Of a DNA stretch of 64,000 nucleotides, positions 13,502 through 26,400 are shown piece after piece. The first letter of the stretch is position 1; every line of letters begins with the position of its first letter. Under the pieces are notes generated by a model. That model did no database searches. It had not been told where the DNA came from and was given only the letters and a program-made list of their open reading frames with translations. Source of the stretch: Chrysomallon squamiferum (lineage: Eukaryota; Mollusca; Gastropoda; Neomphalida; Peltospiridae); contig CM022665.1 in assembly GCA_012295275.1 (NCBI GenBank), forward strand, positions 30,372,957 to 30,436,956, in the 5' to 3' direction. Both the position numbers and the translations under genes were made by a program.

Positions 13502-16500
13502 TCAAAGTTTGAAGTATCATTCATAAAGAATACATTTATATTTTATTTACTTTGTAAAATATAAATCAGTATATAGAAAAAAAGATTAAAGATATATTTT
13601 ATTACTGCTAGTGTATATAAAAATTATAGATTTCTGTAATAAATTAACTATCATTTATTTAAATTACCGTTTAAAACGTTTCTATTGATCTTTTCAATTC
13701 ATAATAGCTGTATTGTCTGCGTAATGCTATATCAACATAATTATTAATATATTTTAAATTTTCATCTTTGCTTCATCTGTTATTATTCATTCGCTTGCCG
13801 TTTCATTTATGTTACAAGAAGCTTGTTATGGTTCTGCAAGCCTTGCATGAACTTGTTGGCTTTTCTTGTCTTTCATAATAAAATAAAGGCTTTTTTTTTA
13901 AAAAAGAGCAAAGAATATGTGTTTGCTGCCTAGTTAATTATTAAAGTAGTAACTAAAACCTCGTAATATATTTATAATGTTATAAATATATCTGGGAGCA
14001 AATTTCTTTTTGATGACAATATTTTCAGTATAAACTACGAATTTAACAAAGTAATAACTAAAACACATAAATCTCTTCAGAATCCTATGAATATAAGTGG
14101 GAAGTAACTGACTTAGTCCTGTTGTTGAAATTTTTAATATAAAAAACATATATATGGAAAGATGATATATCTAGGGTATATTTCAGTTTGTGTTTATTAT
14201 TCCAATTTAATCTTCAAGTAGAGGATTTGTTTATAAAGAGTTGGTTATGTCCGGTGATTTCACCAATAAGTTTTAGAAAAGTGACAGAAAAAAAGGATTT
14301 CCTTCAGATGCAAATCATTCCCTGTTAAATATGACTGCAATAGAAAATGGCTTTAAGATGCATGGCGTTTTGTTTGGTTTTACATTCCAATCTCCATTCA
14401 AGTTTGAATCAAACATTTTTAACATTTGAAAAACCCAAGACCCCGGTTAGCATTGTGTTTAGTATTTATTCTCGGCATGACAGAAAAGAATAGTTATAGT
14501 ATCGCTGTTTAACTAAGATTGTGTCGAGTTGTCGTGATACAAAAAGGGCAGACAAGGAGTTTTACTCGCTTGTATATTGATGTTTTCAGGACAGTCTTAG
14601 TCTGCCTGGCTCGCCATTCGTGTATCGACGCAACAGCAAAGCCAGTCAGTTCAGCTGGAAGAAAAAACCTCTCAGAGCCACAGATCGCCAGCCACTCGTA
14701 CACCAGAACCTGGAAAATCTCCCTCTTCCATACGCTGATGATTCGACAGCCGTGACTCCGTCATCAGACGATCTATGCAATTTTCCCTTTTACAAGAACC
14801 TCCCCAATGGGAGACGGTTCAGTATTGCGTCCCAGACGCGAAGACATCGGCCAGATGGAAAGCCTCCGTCAAGGAGAAGCAGTTTCGCCTCTAACATTAG
14901 CAGGGCGTCGAGGAAGAGCAGGAAGTCGGCCACATCTCCATTAGATCCCCTTACTAAGGAGAGCAAGATGGAGAGGCTGTTCAATTTTAGCCGCAAAGGC
15001 AGTCAGAGGGTCCCCGATGTCGTCGTCGATAAACCGAAAAAAGACGACGCCGTAAGTCAAATGTTGACTGAAAAGACTTTTCATTATTTTGAATTCACTT
15101 TAAATTTTAATGCCCTGCACAGAGTTTGATAACTTGGGCCAACATTTGCTGCTTAATTATTATGTTTTATTCATCCTGCTCAGTTTTATGTTCTTGGCCC
15201 AGTTTACTGATTTGTTATCCAATCATCGGTAATACATCTTCATAACGTTATTGTGAATCCCAGTTTAAAAAATAAATAAATCATAATTTAAAACTATCTC
15301 ACATTGTACATACGAGTTATTAGTAACTATATACAAAAACAAAACAACAACATAAAATTAAAATAACATGCTACATCAAATAACCATGAACAAGCAATAT
15401 AAAGAAAAAAGGAATTTCTAAATTATATCGAGTTTTGCAGTATTATATTTTTCATTTTATTTTTATTACTGTTTTATTAAACAGGTAAATATATAATAAT
15501 CTAGCAAAATTTTTTTTTATTAATTTGATCATGTGTTTTTATTCTTCATTAAATTATAATTTAGCATTTTTGCTTCTTAGTTATTTAAAAAAATTAAAAG
15601 CAAAGTACTTTTAAATTATTATTATTACCGGCTATCTTTAAAAAAATGGTAATAAATTTTTTTTTTCTTTCTCATGAAAACATGCATGCCATGCAATTAA
15701 TTTTTTGCATGCTTCTTTTGCACAAGCATATTTCAGTCATGTTTTAATCATAATAATTATATTTTGTTTGTGCAATAATTTATATAATTTCTGCTTCATA
15801 TTCGAGAATGTTCATTTCAAATCACGACATCATCCATTCCACTGATTTCTTTTTATTATATTTTTAAATTAACTAGTGAATAACAGAAATATATTTACTC
15901 AAGGAATAAAGAGTTTCATGGGTAATTAATATACATAATGTTAAAAGTATCAAATAGTAAATTGCAAGTTTTGTTTACCTAAATATTATTTCTTAATTCT
16001 TCATTGGAAATGAGTTTTTATTTACATCTTTTCTATTTTATTCTATTTTATTTTTATATAAAATAAAAAAAAATACATTTTTAATAAATTTTATTTCATT
16101 ACATTTTATTTAGTCTGTAACGCATTTTGAAACATGTACTACAACAAAAACACACAAAAAAAAAAAAAAAAAAATGTAGAGAGAGAAAAACATGATCGAC
16201 TCGCAATTACGATCATAAACACTTTTATAAATTTCTTTTCATGACAAATGTTCATAATTTACTATTTTGTGTTTAAATATATTTTATTGTTAAATCTGTA
16301 TATACAACTATTTAGCTATACTTGTTTAAAGTAACATGTAATATATATAAATTTAACAAATATATAATAATATATTTAGAATGAATATGCAATAATGTTT
16401 GAACAGGCTCAGGAAACGGGAAGCATTAGCAGTAACGCATCAGACAGCATTGTGGACAAACAACCAACCAAATCACAAAGCAACCCGTTTCTGTACCCGT

Positions 16501-17269
16501 CACCTACTGCTGCTAACGTTGATATGAAAGGTCTGTAACAATATTTAAATTTCTCTACCTAACTGTAGAAACAGTCGGAATTAGCCATTTTATTATGACA
16601 TAACATTAATGTCTCATTAACTACGCTGATGCTAACAAAAAGAACAATATAGAAGTATATTCGGTCAATTAACTGAAATGTTCTGATTCTACTGAATCTA
16701 ATTTTTTTTACCAATTTTAGAGATGTGTTAATTATTTCTGCTTAAACATAATTATTTGTTGAAATAAAAGACATACATACGTAATATTATATATATATAT
16801 ATTTTTTTTTTTTTTTAATGTTTTTTTTAGATGTTATGGTGTTAAAAGATCTGATAGACCATGCTTCAGGACATAGAAGAAGTAAGCTTTTCAGTTAATT
16901 AATACTGTTACTGTCATCTCTTTACTGCTATATTATCAACATCATCAACATCAACGTCATTCGGCCCTGGCGCAACAAAGCCCTTCTTGCGATATGGCAC
17001 CAGTCAGCTTGATCGTCTGCTAGTTTAATATTTATAATAATAATAATCGTAATACTATTATTGCTATTGATGTTCCTGCTGCTGCTGAAATTGCTACCAC
17101 TTTTACTATCCGTACTACAACTACTTCAGTGACGGCTATTGCTACTTCTGTTACTACTACTAGCACAATTAATATTAATACTAGCATTTGTACCTGTATT
17201 ACATTACTGTCATTACTACAACTACTACTGTTAGTACTACTACTTCAGTTTCTTCTTCTTCTTCTTTTG

Positions 17270-17308
<39 letters not shown>

Positions 17309-20300
17309 TAACTGTATTATTGTATTAACTTTCAGGTTTTATGAGTGGTACTAGCGGTGTCCAGCAACCAACAATGAGAGAAAAAATGTTTAAGTATTTT
17401 TGTGTCTGGGACTGTTCTCCAAAGTTTCAAGTGGTACAAAAGTATGTGTGTTTGTTCATCATGGACGCCTTTGTCGACCTCTTCATCACTCTGTGCATCC
17501 TTGTCAACACCACGTTCATGGCCATCGATCACTGGGAGATGTCAAAAGAATTACGAGATATGTCTGATGTAGCAAACAAGGTGAGAGTTCGCTGGTCTTC
17601 ACTGCGTAGGCTGGCTTTTACTAACAAGGCACACCATTGGTGTTTACTAGCATAATCTACCATTGTTTTTTCAGTAACAAGGTCAACATTATTGTTTATA
17701 ACAAGACTCCCCATTGGTGTTAGCTTAAAATGTTTATTAACACTGGTCTTAAGAAAACGTTATGTTTTGAGTTTGACTTACAAAATGATGCTGTTCTGGT
17801 AATATTTTTTATTATTTTATTTTTTTAATTTTATTTACTAGCGGGTTTCTTATTTCTTCTTCTTCTATTTCTGTTATCAAACCTGATCTTATTTTATTGA
17901 TTTATTTTTTTAACGTTAATTTTTTTATTTTATTAAATATAATTTTTATTTTATTGATTAATTTTTTTTATTTATTTTTTTTTTTTTTTGTGTGTTTGTG
18001 TTTGTTTTTTTTTTTTTTTTTTTTTTTTTTTTTGTAGATAGGACTGGCAGCTCATTAATCAGTAAACAAGCAAAACAAACAAAATATACTTAAATATAAA
18101 ACAGAAAAGAAACTATTTTGCGTAATAATATTATTCCAAGAATGAACTTCCAGGATCTAAATTATATTATTATTGTTAAATAATTTTAAAAATGATTACC
18201 ACCTAGTATTTCATCTGTCTATTCCTTGATCTATATTTTTCTCTTTTTTTTTCCCCAGTTATTTACATCAATATTTGCAGCAGAGGCCTTCCTCAAAATA
18301 TTGGCACTGAGTCCCGTTAATTATTTCAAAGACAAATGGAATGTGTTTGACAGTATTGTAGTGGCTCTTAGTTTAATGGAGTTAGCCCTCGTTCAAGTCC
18401 AGGGATTATCAGTCTTACGAGCTTTCAGATTGGTGAGTTAGAAAGACATAGAGACAGAATATTTAAAGAATAGTTCGCGTTCGAATAGTGTTAGATGTAA
18501 GAAATATCAGCAGTTCTATACATACATACATTCAGACATCAGACACACACACACACACACACACACCATATGAATAAATATGTGTTTCAGATTCGAATAG
18601 TATTGTTTAATATGCAGTTGAAAAATTAATACTATTTAATATGCATTTCAGGAATTAATATTCTTTAGTACGTCTTTCAGAATTTATTATTCTTTAATAT
18701 ACCTTTCAGAAATTAAAATAATTGTATAAATTAATGTTTTTTAGTAATTAAAGTCGTATAATAGTTAACTGTTTAATAGTTATTAATGTTGTTTTTAACA
18801 TCTCTGTTTCAGTTACGAGTATTCAAACTGGCTAAATCATGGCCTATTCTTAACATGCTCATTTCTATAGTGGGAAGGACTATGGGAGCGCTAGGAAATC
18901 TAACCATAGTTCTTGCAATTGTTGTTTTTATTTTTGCTGTTATGGGTCAGCAACTGTTCAGACCCTCATACCAGCTATATAATAACCACACCTTGTTCCC
19001 AGACAGCAATGGGATGCCAAGGTGGAACTTTGATGATTTTCTTCATTCATTTATGATCGTTTTCCGCGTTCTTTGCGGAGAGTGGATTGAATCCATGTGG
19101 GGATGTATTATAGTAGCTGGATACCAGTGTGTTCCATTTTTCTTACTCACAATGATAATTGGAAATTTAGTAGTAAGTTATTTTATTTACTTCATCTTTA
19201 ACGTTTGTTTCTCTTTTTGAAAAAAAAAACAAAAACAAAAAACAAAACAATAATATAATATATATATATTATAATTACTATTATGTAAATGTGATTTGAA
19301 CACTTTAAGATATGTCAATATTTCATAAAAGATTATAATGTTTAATGAATGAAATCTTGGTCTTTATTATTATTAAGGTAAATATGCCTATACATTCTTG
19401 TTTTTCTTTCTTTTTGCTTTTTGTAAGATCCGAAAACATAAAAGGATATAAAACTGAACATAACAGAAATATTTTTACGTCATTAAAAGGAAAGGCACAA
19501 AGGTTTAGTCTTACCACTTTCTGTAATTATATTTAAATTACAAGTACTATGTCCAAAATTAATATATGTTAATTCATTTTCTTACTTTGAACAAATTATT
19601 ACCAAATCATAATAATAATTATTGTTATTATTATTTAGCTCTTGGATACAAATTTAAATGTTTCTTCTTAAAGATATTATCACCTTTTAATGACACTTCC
19701 AAAATTCTGAATGCCAGTGAATCATATATAAACATTTCACTTTACATTTCATTACAGGTTTTAAATCTTTTTCTTGCCTTGTTACTGAGCTCATTCGGAG
19801 CTGAAAGCTTTCAGCGATCTCAAGCGGATGATGAACCCAACAAACTTGCAGAAGCCTTCAGCAGATTTTCTCGCTTTGGCAGCTGGATCAAGGTGAAAAT
19901 CATTGTGTGTGTGAAAGGGAAACTGCAGAGGAAGACCAAACGACCAGGAGGGCCAATCATCTCCCCGAGTTCATCTCGCCCGGAGCTGAACGGAAAGGAC
20001 CCAATGGTGGATGGACAAGCTGTTATGGGTAATGGCAACGTCTGTGACATCGTACAGACAGAGGAGGGTGGAGTTCTGTCAGTTTCAACTAAAACAGGTT
20101 CAAATTGAAAAAAAAAAAAAAAAAAAAAAAAAGATAAAAAAGAAAAGAAAAAATACTAAAGATAAAATCCAAAATGGAATGGTATACTGCTAACGCTTTT
20201 TGGCCACGCCTGCTTTTGCAGTTCTTAGTCCTTCCTCTGTGCTTCTGGGTTCAACTTAATTGACACCCACCGTTGTCATAGCAACCTACATTATTCTGGT

Positions 20301-21831
20301 TTGTTTCACTTTCTCAGCAAACAAATTGATGACAGTGTAGAAAACAGCATTTTTATAGTATAATCTTTCAACATTGTAAGAAAAATAACTGAAAATAAAA
20401 CATTATTTTGTAACTATGCATAACTGAAGATAAAATACGGGTATTGCAGAGAAAAAGTAAATAAATATCAGAGCTAAAACATTATTACAGCAAAATAGCT
20501 ATGTAGAGATAAAACAGTATTATTAAAAAAAAAAAAAAAAAAAAAAAATTGTAGAGATAGAATACTATTATTGAAAAATAACTGAAGAGATACAAAAAAA
20601 TTATTGAAAAATAACTGTTGAGATAAAACATGATTATAGAAAAATAACTGTTGAGATAAAACATGATTATAGAAAAATAACTGTTTTAATAAAACACTGA
20701 AAAATAATTAAAAAATAAAACTATATTTAAGACAATAAAAATGTTGACAAAAACATTTCTGTATAGTCAGTGTAAAATGTTTGTTTTAGTGTTAATATGG
20801 GAAATCAGATCAATGTAATTTGTACAAATATATTTAAAACTTTTTTTATACTTTTTAAAAATTAAATATTTTTCTTACATAAGAAACAAATAAGAAAAAT
20901 ATTCATTTATATAATTCATAAACAAAATAAAATGATATGATTAAGGCTGGAAAGAGGAAAAAAGAAATAAAATAATTTTTTAACACTAGTTTAAACTTTT
21001 ATTCTCATCCTTTACAATTAGAAAAGATTGGTTATCTAAAATTTTAAAACTGTATTTGAAAGTATACAAGAAGTATTTAGAAAATGTATTCTAACTTAGT
21101 TGCTGGCTTATGTTGTTAAGGAAACTTCAAATTTAATTTAATTAACTGGGTAAAATGCATTCCTTTAAAGATTCATTATCAACAAAGTAATTTAATTTTC
21201 TAACTCCTTTGTTGACATACATCAGTTTGTTTGTGTGAAAGTGACTGTTATTGTACTTAATTTGCTAATCCTGTAATCCAGAATGTTTTCTCTTATATAT
21301 ACATATAAAATACATATAAATAAATGTGTGTATGTAAATATGTATGTTAGATTCTGAGTCAGTGTTGTTTTAAAGGATAGGAAGCATGCATGCTACTTCT
21401 TACTTGTGTTAATCACATTGCCAGCAATGTGCACATATTACTCGTGTAATCCTGTGAATAAATTACTCAATTATGAATATTCATATTTAATATATAGAAA
21501 AAATCAAAGTAATTAATATTAATTTTTAAAAATGTGTGTTTTTTAAACAACTTCATGACTTAAATTACTGGCAGTAATGTATGTGCGTTTACATATACAT
21601 ATATATTCTCTTCTTCAAATGGGCTTCTGTGCATGCTTATTCAAGAAGCAAATTATAATGAATGTCACCACTGGAGGGTCACTATAACAATCTTATATCT
21701 CAGTTACATTTTAGTGATGCAAAGCATATTATTATACACCTGCTAGACTGTTTATCCAGTAGGCTTGGGACCAGAGATGACCCAGGTTTCTAGATTTTCC
21801 AGTTTGCTTGTTCAAGCCTTTATATATACAA

Positions 21832-21882
<51 letters not shown>

Positions 21883-23455
21883 AAAACAGTGAGAAGTAAA
21901 TAATGAAACTGTATTTAAATGACTCTTCTAAATCTGATTTTCATTTGAACTGGAAGCCAGAGAAATGATCTGATATCTGTAATCATACAAAAATAATATT
22001 ATGTTTAGTCTATGTTCATTAAAACATTTAACTGAATTACAAGGCACAACCATATCAAACAGTAAATAAAACCAGATTCAGATCTAATAAAGGTTTCTGT
22101 GAGTATAGAACTATTTTTGAAGCTTCTAACTGTATCAGTTTAAAACGCCTTGCCAGTTAACGGCAAATTTAGTGAAAGATTTTAACATAGTTGGTTTTCC
22201 AAAACCTCAAATCATGTATGTAATGATCTATAAATATTGTTTAAATCAACAAAAGTATGATTTGTCACTTGCTGTTGCAACATGGTTATTGGGATGTTAT
22301 TTTTTTTATATTAAATGTTACTCATTTTGAAAATTCAAATTCAACATAAAAACTTTATAACAGGGTGTATCTAAAGAGTTTCACATTAATTAGTCATCTG
22401 AAGTTTAAACATACATATTTAACACAAGTTCAGTGTAAAAATGTATGAACAACCCTCCATTTGTGACATTGAGTATAACATAAATAAATATAGTCACAAA
22501 TGATTTTTTTTTTTTTTTTTTTACTATTAAATAAAAAAAAGAAAAAAGAAACAAGTAACTGCACTTTATTATTTAAAAAAACATATACATTAAAATTTAT
22601 TACGTTCAGTGTATCGTTTTTACTAAGATTTATATTTAATGTTTCAGGGCCAGTTAAAAGTCAACTTGATTTAACTGATGGAGAAAAGGTAAGAATTTTA
22701 AATATGAACTGAAACCTATGAATAGATTTCTACAAATTCATAAACTGTATTCAGTTAACATTCTTGCTCAAAATATTGGGTTGGAACAAAAGATCACGTC
22801 ATTTGTAAGTGAAATTCAAAGACAGCATTTAGATATTTGATCATTGATTTATTCACCTTTCAAAATATATATATATATATATTTCAGTCATATGTGAAAA
22901 GAAATCATATGCTCAAATGCCACCTGTTGAAAAAAAATACTGAAGTTTTGTTTCAACCCAATAGTTAGCATTGGTATTGAGATTTCAGTTGTGATATCAA
23001 TAGTTATTAGGTTAAAAACACTGGTTTGTGTACAGTGAATACAAGAGAGGAAACCTCTTGTAAGCTACTCTTACTAATTAGCTGTATGTGATATATTATA
23101 TGTACTTTCCCACAGGCAGGAAAACACATACTTTCTTTATTTAGAAAAACTCTGTATATGGCACTTGCCCAACCATGATGGGCAATACTAAAAACATTAT
23201 TACTGTTTATTTTTATTATTGTTTATTCTTCTTTTTACTACAACTATTATTACTGCTATGACTTTTACAACTGTTTTTATAACCATCTTCATTATAAGCA
23301 TTTATGTTTTTACTATCACAGTCATATTCATCATCATTATTGTTGTTCTTGTTGTTGTGGTTATTAATTTAATGTTATTATTATTCCTTTTACTATTTGA
23401 TTTAGTGATAAAATGCAACAGACTGCCAATAAAACTAATTTATTATTATTATATC

Positions 23456-23486
<31 letters not shown>

Positions 23487-26400
23487 GATTACTATTTCTA
23501 TTATTATTACTATTTCCAGCCTGTTATTCGAGCAGACAGTGCTAATTCACTGTGTAAGGATCCCAAAAGCCCTGAGGAATCTGAGTGTAGTTCTAGCTGC
23601 AGTTCTCTCTCAGATGAGACTAAAAGCAATGTCAAAGTGGAAGCTGAGGGTGAACCAGAAATCAATGAGGTTGAGATAACTTATGTGAAAGAACCAGATG
23701 AATGCCTCTGCCGCATCTGCACTAAAACATGTCCCTGGCTGTACTCACTGGAGAAAACCGAATTCTTCAAGTACTGGTGGAAATTCAGATGTTTTATGTT
23801 CAAAGTCACAGAACATAAATATTTTGAGACTTTTATTATCACCATGATCATTTCTAGTAGTGTGGCACTGGTAAGTTTGAGTTTCTAATATAAGACATCA
23901 GTGTAAAATGTAAGGACTATAATTTAAACAAACATAAAATGTAAAGTTTATAATTTAAAGTATTAAGTGTAAAATCTAAAGTTTATAGCATAAAGCACAG
24001 AAATAGAAAAATTGTATCACTACCTTGTTAGTGTAAATAACACTGTAAAATGTTTCTTTCACAATTTGCTTTTGACTAAAATTGCATTATTTGGAAATTT
24101 GCTTTCGATCAGAATTACAGTATTTTAAATAAGGGTCCAGTCATGTCTTTTCATATAAAATTTCAATAAGTCTTTATATTATTCTTTATTAGATGTCAGT
24201 TTATACATTTCACAAATGATAAAGTAAGTATTAAAAGAAAAAGTCTGATGCAGTTACCTTTACTGATTATAAACCAACTTTTCAAAATTGAAGTCATTTG
24301 ATCATGAGTTACTGAACTTTGCTGGAAGGGAAATCATCCTGTATGGAAACAAAACAAAAATTTACATAATGTTTTATTTATATGAAATTAAATGCTAAAT
24401 CTATTAACTTGTATTTACTTATTATTTAAAAAAAATGTAATTAATTTAATTTTTCATTTATTCATTCATTCATTACCATTTTTTTTAAATTGATCATGCT
24501 AATTTTGTTTATTGATTGATTGATTGATTTTTTTAAATTTTACAATTGCTTCATTTATGTCTTCTTTATGTTATTATTAGCAGCTTACTTTATCAAATCA
24601 CATCATAGTGTTTAATAAACCAATTGCAGGAGTTATGAAGTAACCAAAATCTTTCCATATAATATTATTATTAAGCCATGAAAAACATAAATCTTTTGTG
24701 ATTTCAGTTTTCTTCATGTGGGACTTAGAAGCTACAGCTGATTGTCAGTAAATCAAACAATTTAAATTAAAAAAAAATAAAAAAAAAAAAAATAAGAAAT
24801 TGCTTTTGCAAAACCAAAACATAAAAGTGAAATAAATTTGACAAACTCTATTTATTTTATTTTTTTATTTTTTTTTTTTTTACAGGCATTGGAAGATATA
24901 TACTTAAAAGAACGTCCCATCTTAGAAGCAATCCTCAAATATTTGGACAAATGTTTCACAGGAATCTTCATTCTTGAGATGATTGTAAAGTGGGTTGCAT
25001 TTGGTTTAAAGACATACTTCACTGATGCTTGGTGTTGGCTGGATTTTATCATTGTTTCTGTGAGTATCTTTCACACAACACAAAAATACTGTATAAACAT
25101 GATTTTGTGACTGTTTCTGTTAATAGATTTCATTATTTTGTATTTATTTATTTATTGTTATTTTTTTTTAATGTTACTTTGTTTCATTTCATTTATTTAT
25201 GTAACCGATTTAATTAAAAATTGTCTTTACTATTTTTATTATTAAATTTCAGTTGTCATTGGTGATGTTGGCAGCAGAGTCACTGAATCTTGGAGATGTT
25301 GGTGCCATAAAGGCACTTAGAACATTGCGAGCCCTGAGACCTCTCCGTGCCGTGTCCAGATGGGAGGGGATGAGGGTGAGTTCCAACACCTTAGTTATAG
25401 AGAAAAATACTTTAAAACTGTGCTTGTTATTGTCATTATTACTACTAATGCTACTGTTACTACAATTGTTATTATTATTATTCATATTGTTATTATTTTT
25501 ATTATTATTGTTATAGAAAAGAGACATCAAATAGAAATTATGAATCAGTTAAGTAAGGAAGTAAATCTTTCATTTCAGAAATATGAAAATATAATACTAA
25601 TCTTTTTTTTTTCTTTTTTTTTTTTAATAATCTAGTTTTTTAATAGAACAATGGAATAGTTATGTATTGGATACCTGAAAATGTAAATTTTTAATTTAAA
25701 TATTTCTTATATACATATTTTCTTTGTTTCTTCCTTTCCTAACTTCCACCATTGCCTCAGTCTTTTTTCTCGTCTCTGTTCAGGTTGTGGTTAACGCACT
25801 GATAAAAGCAGTTCCCTCCATCTTCAATGTGTTGCTTGTCTGCCTTGTCTTTTGGCTCATCTTTGGAATCATGGGAGTTCAGCTGTTTTCTGGAAAGTTC
25901 CACAAGTGTGTGTACCCAGAGAATGGTACAAGAGTACCTCACACCATAGTGAATAATAAGAGTGACTGTGACAACATGGGATACAACTGGACCAATTCTA
26001 AAATTAACTTTGACAATGTTCTCAATGCCTATCTGGCTTTGTTTCAAGTTGTAAGTTACAAAAATAGCTGTACAGTTTAATAATATTTTATACACTTCCT
26101 CACAACTTCTGAATTAACAAAATGATTAGCTAAACTATATATAAATAAATTATCTAAATATGCAATGAATGTAATATCCAACACATTTTTAACAGCACTG
26201 TTACTGTTTAGTATCTAAGTTTAAAGTTTAATATTGTTTAAAGCAAAATAACTTAAGGCAGTATAAAAATAATAATAATAATAATATTTATAAAAATTCA
26301 TTACTGAATGATCCAAAAAAAGATATGTCTTAATCATTTTATATCAGACTGAAATACTATGCATTCTATTTCTCCTTAAAGATAAAATTAAAATTGTTAC

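Larger units (their letters stand above)
20098..22647 (+). other. Nav1 intron 17 (largest intron of the gene)
   Basis: About 2.5 kb between the two parts of the II-III linker. It holds poly-A at 20107-20133 and 20524-20548, a degenerate ~38-bp repeat (20340-20720), a CA array (21832-21878) and poly-T at 22503-22521. No exon is supported in it. Confidence 0.75.

Noticed and set aside
25060-25252. Alternative domain III S3-S4 exon as in insect para
   Set aside because: The intron is only 193 bp and encodes nothing like S3-S4; a single copy exists here.
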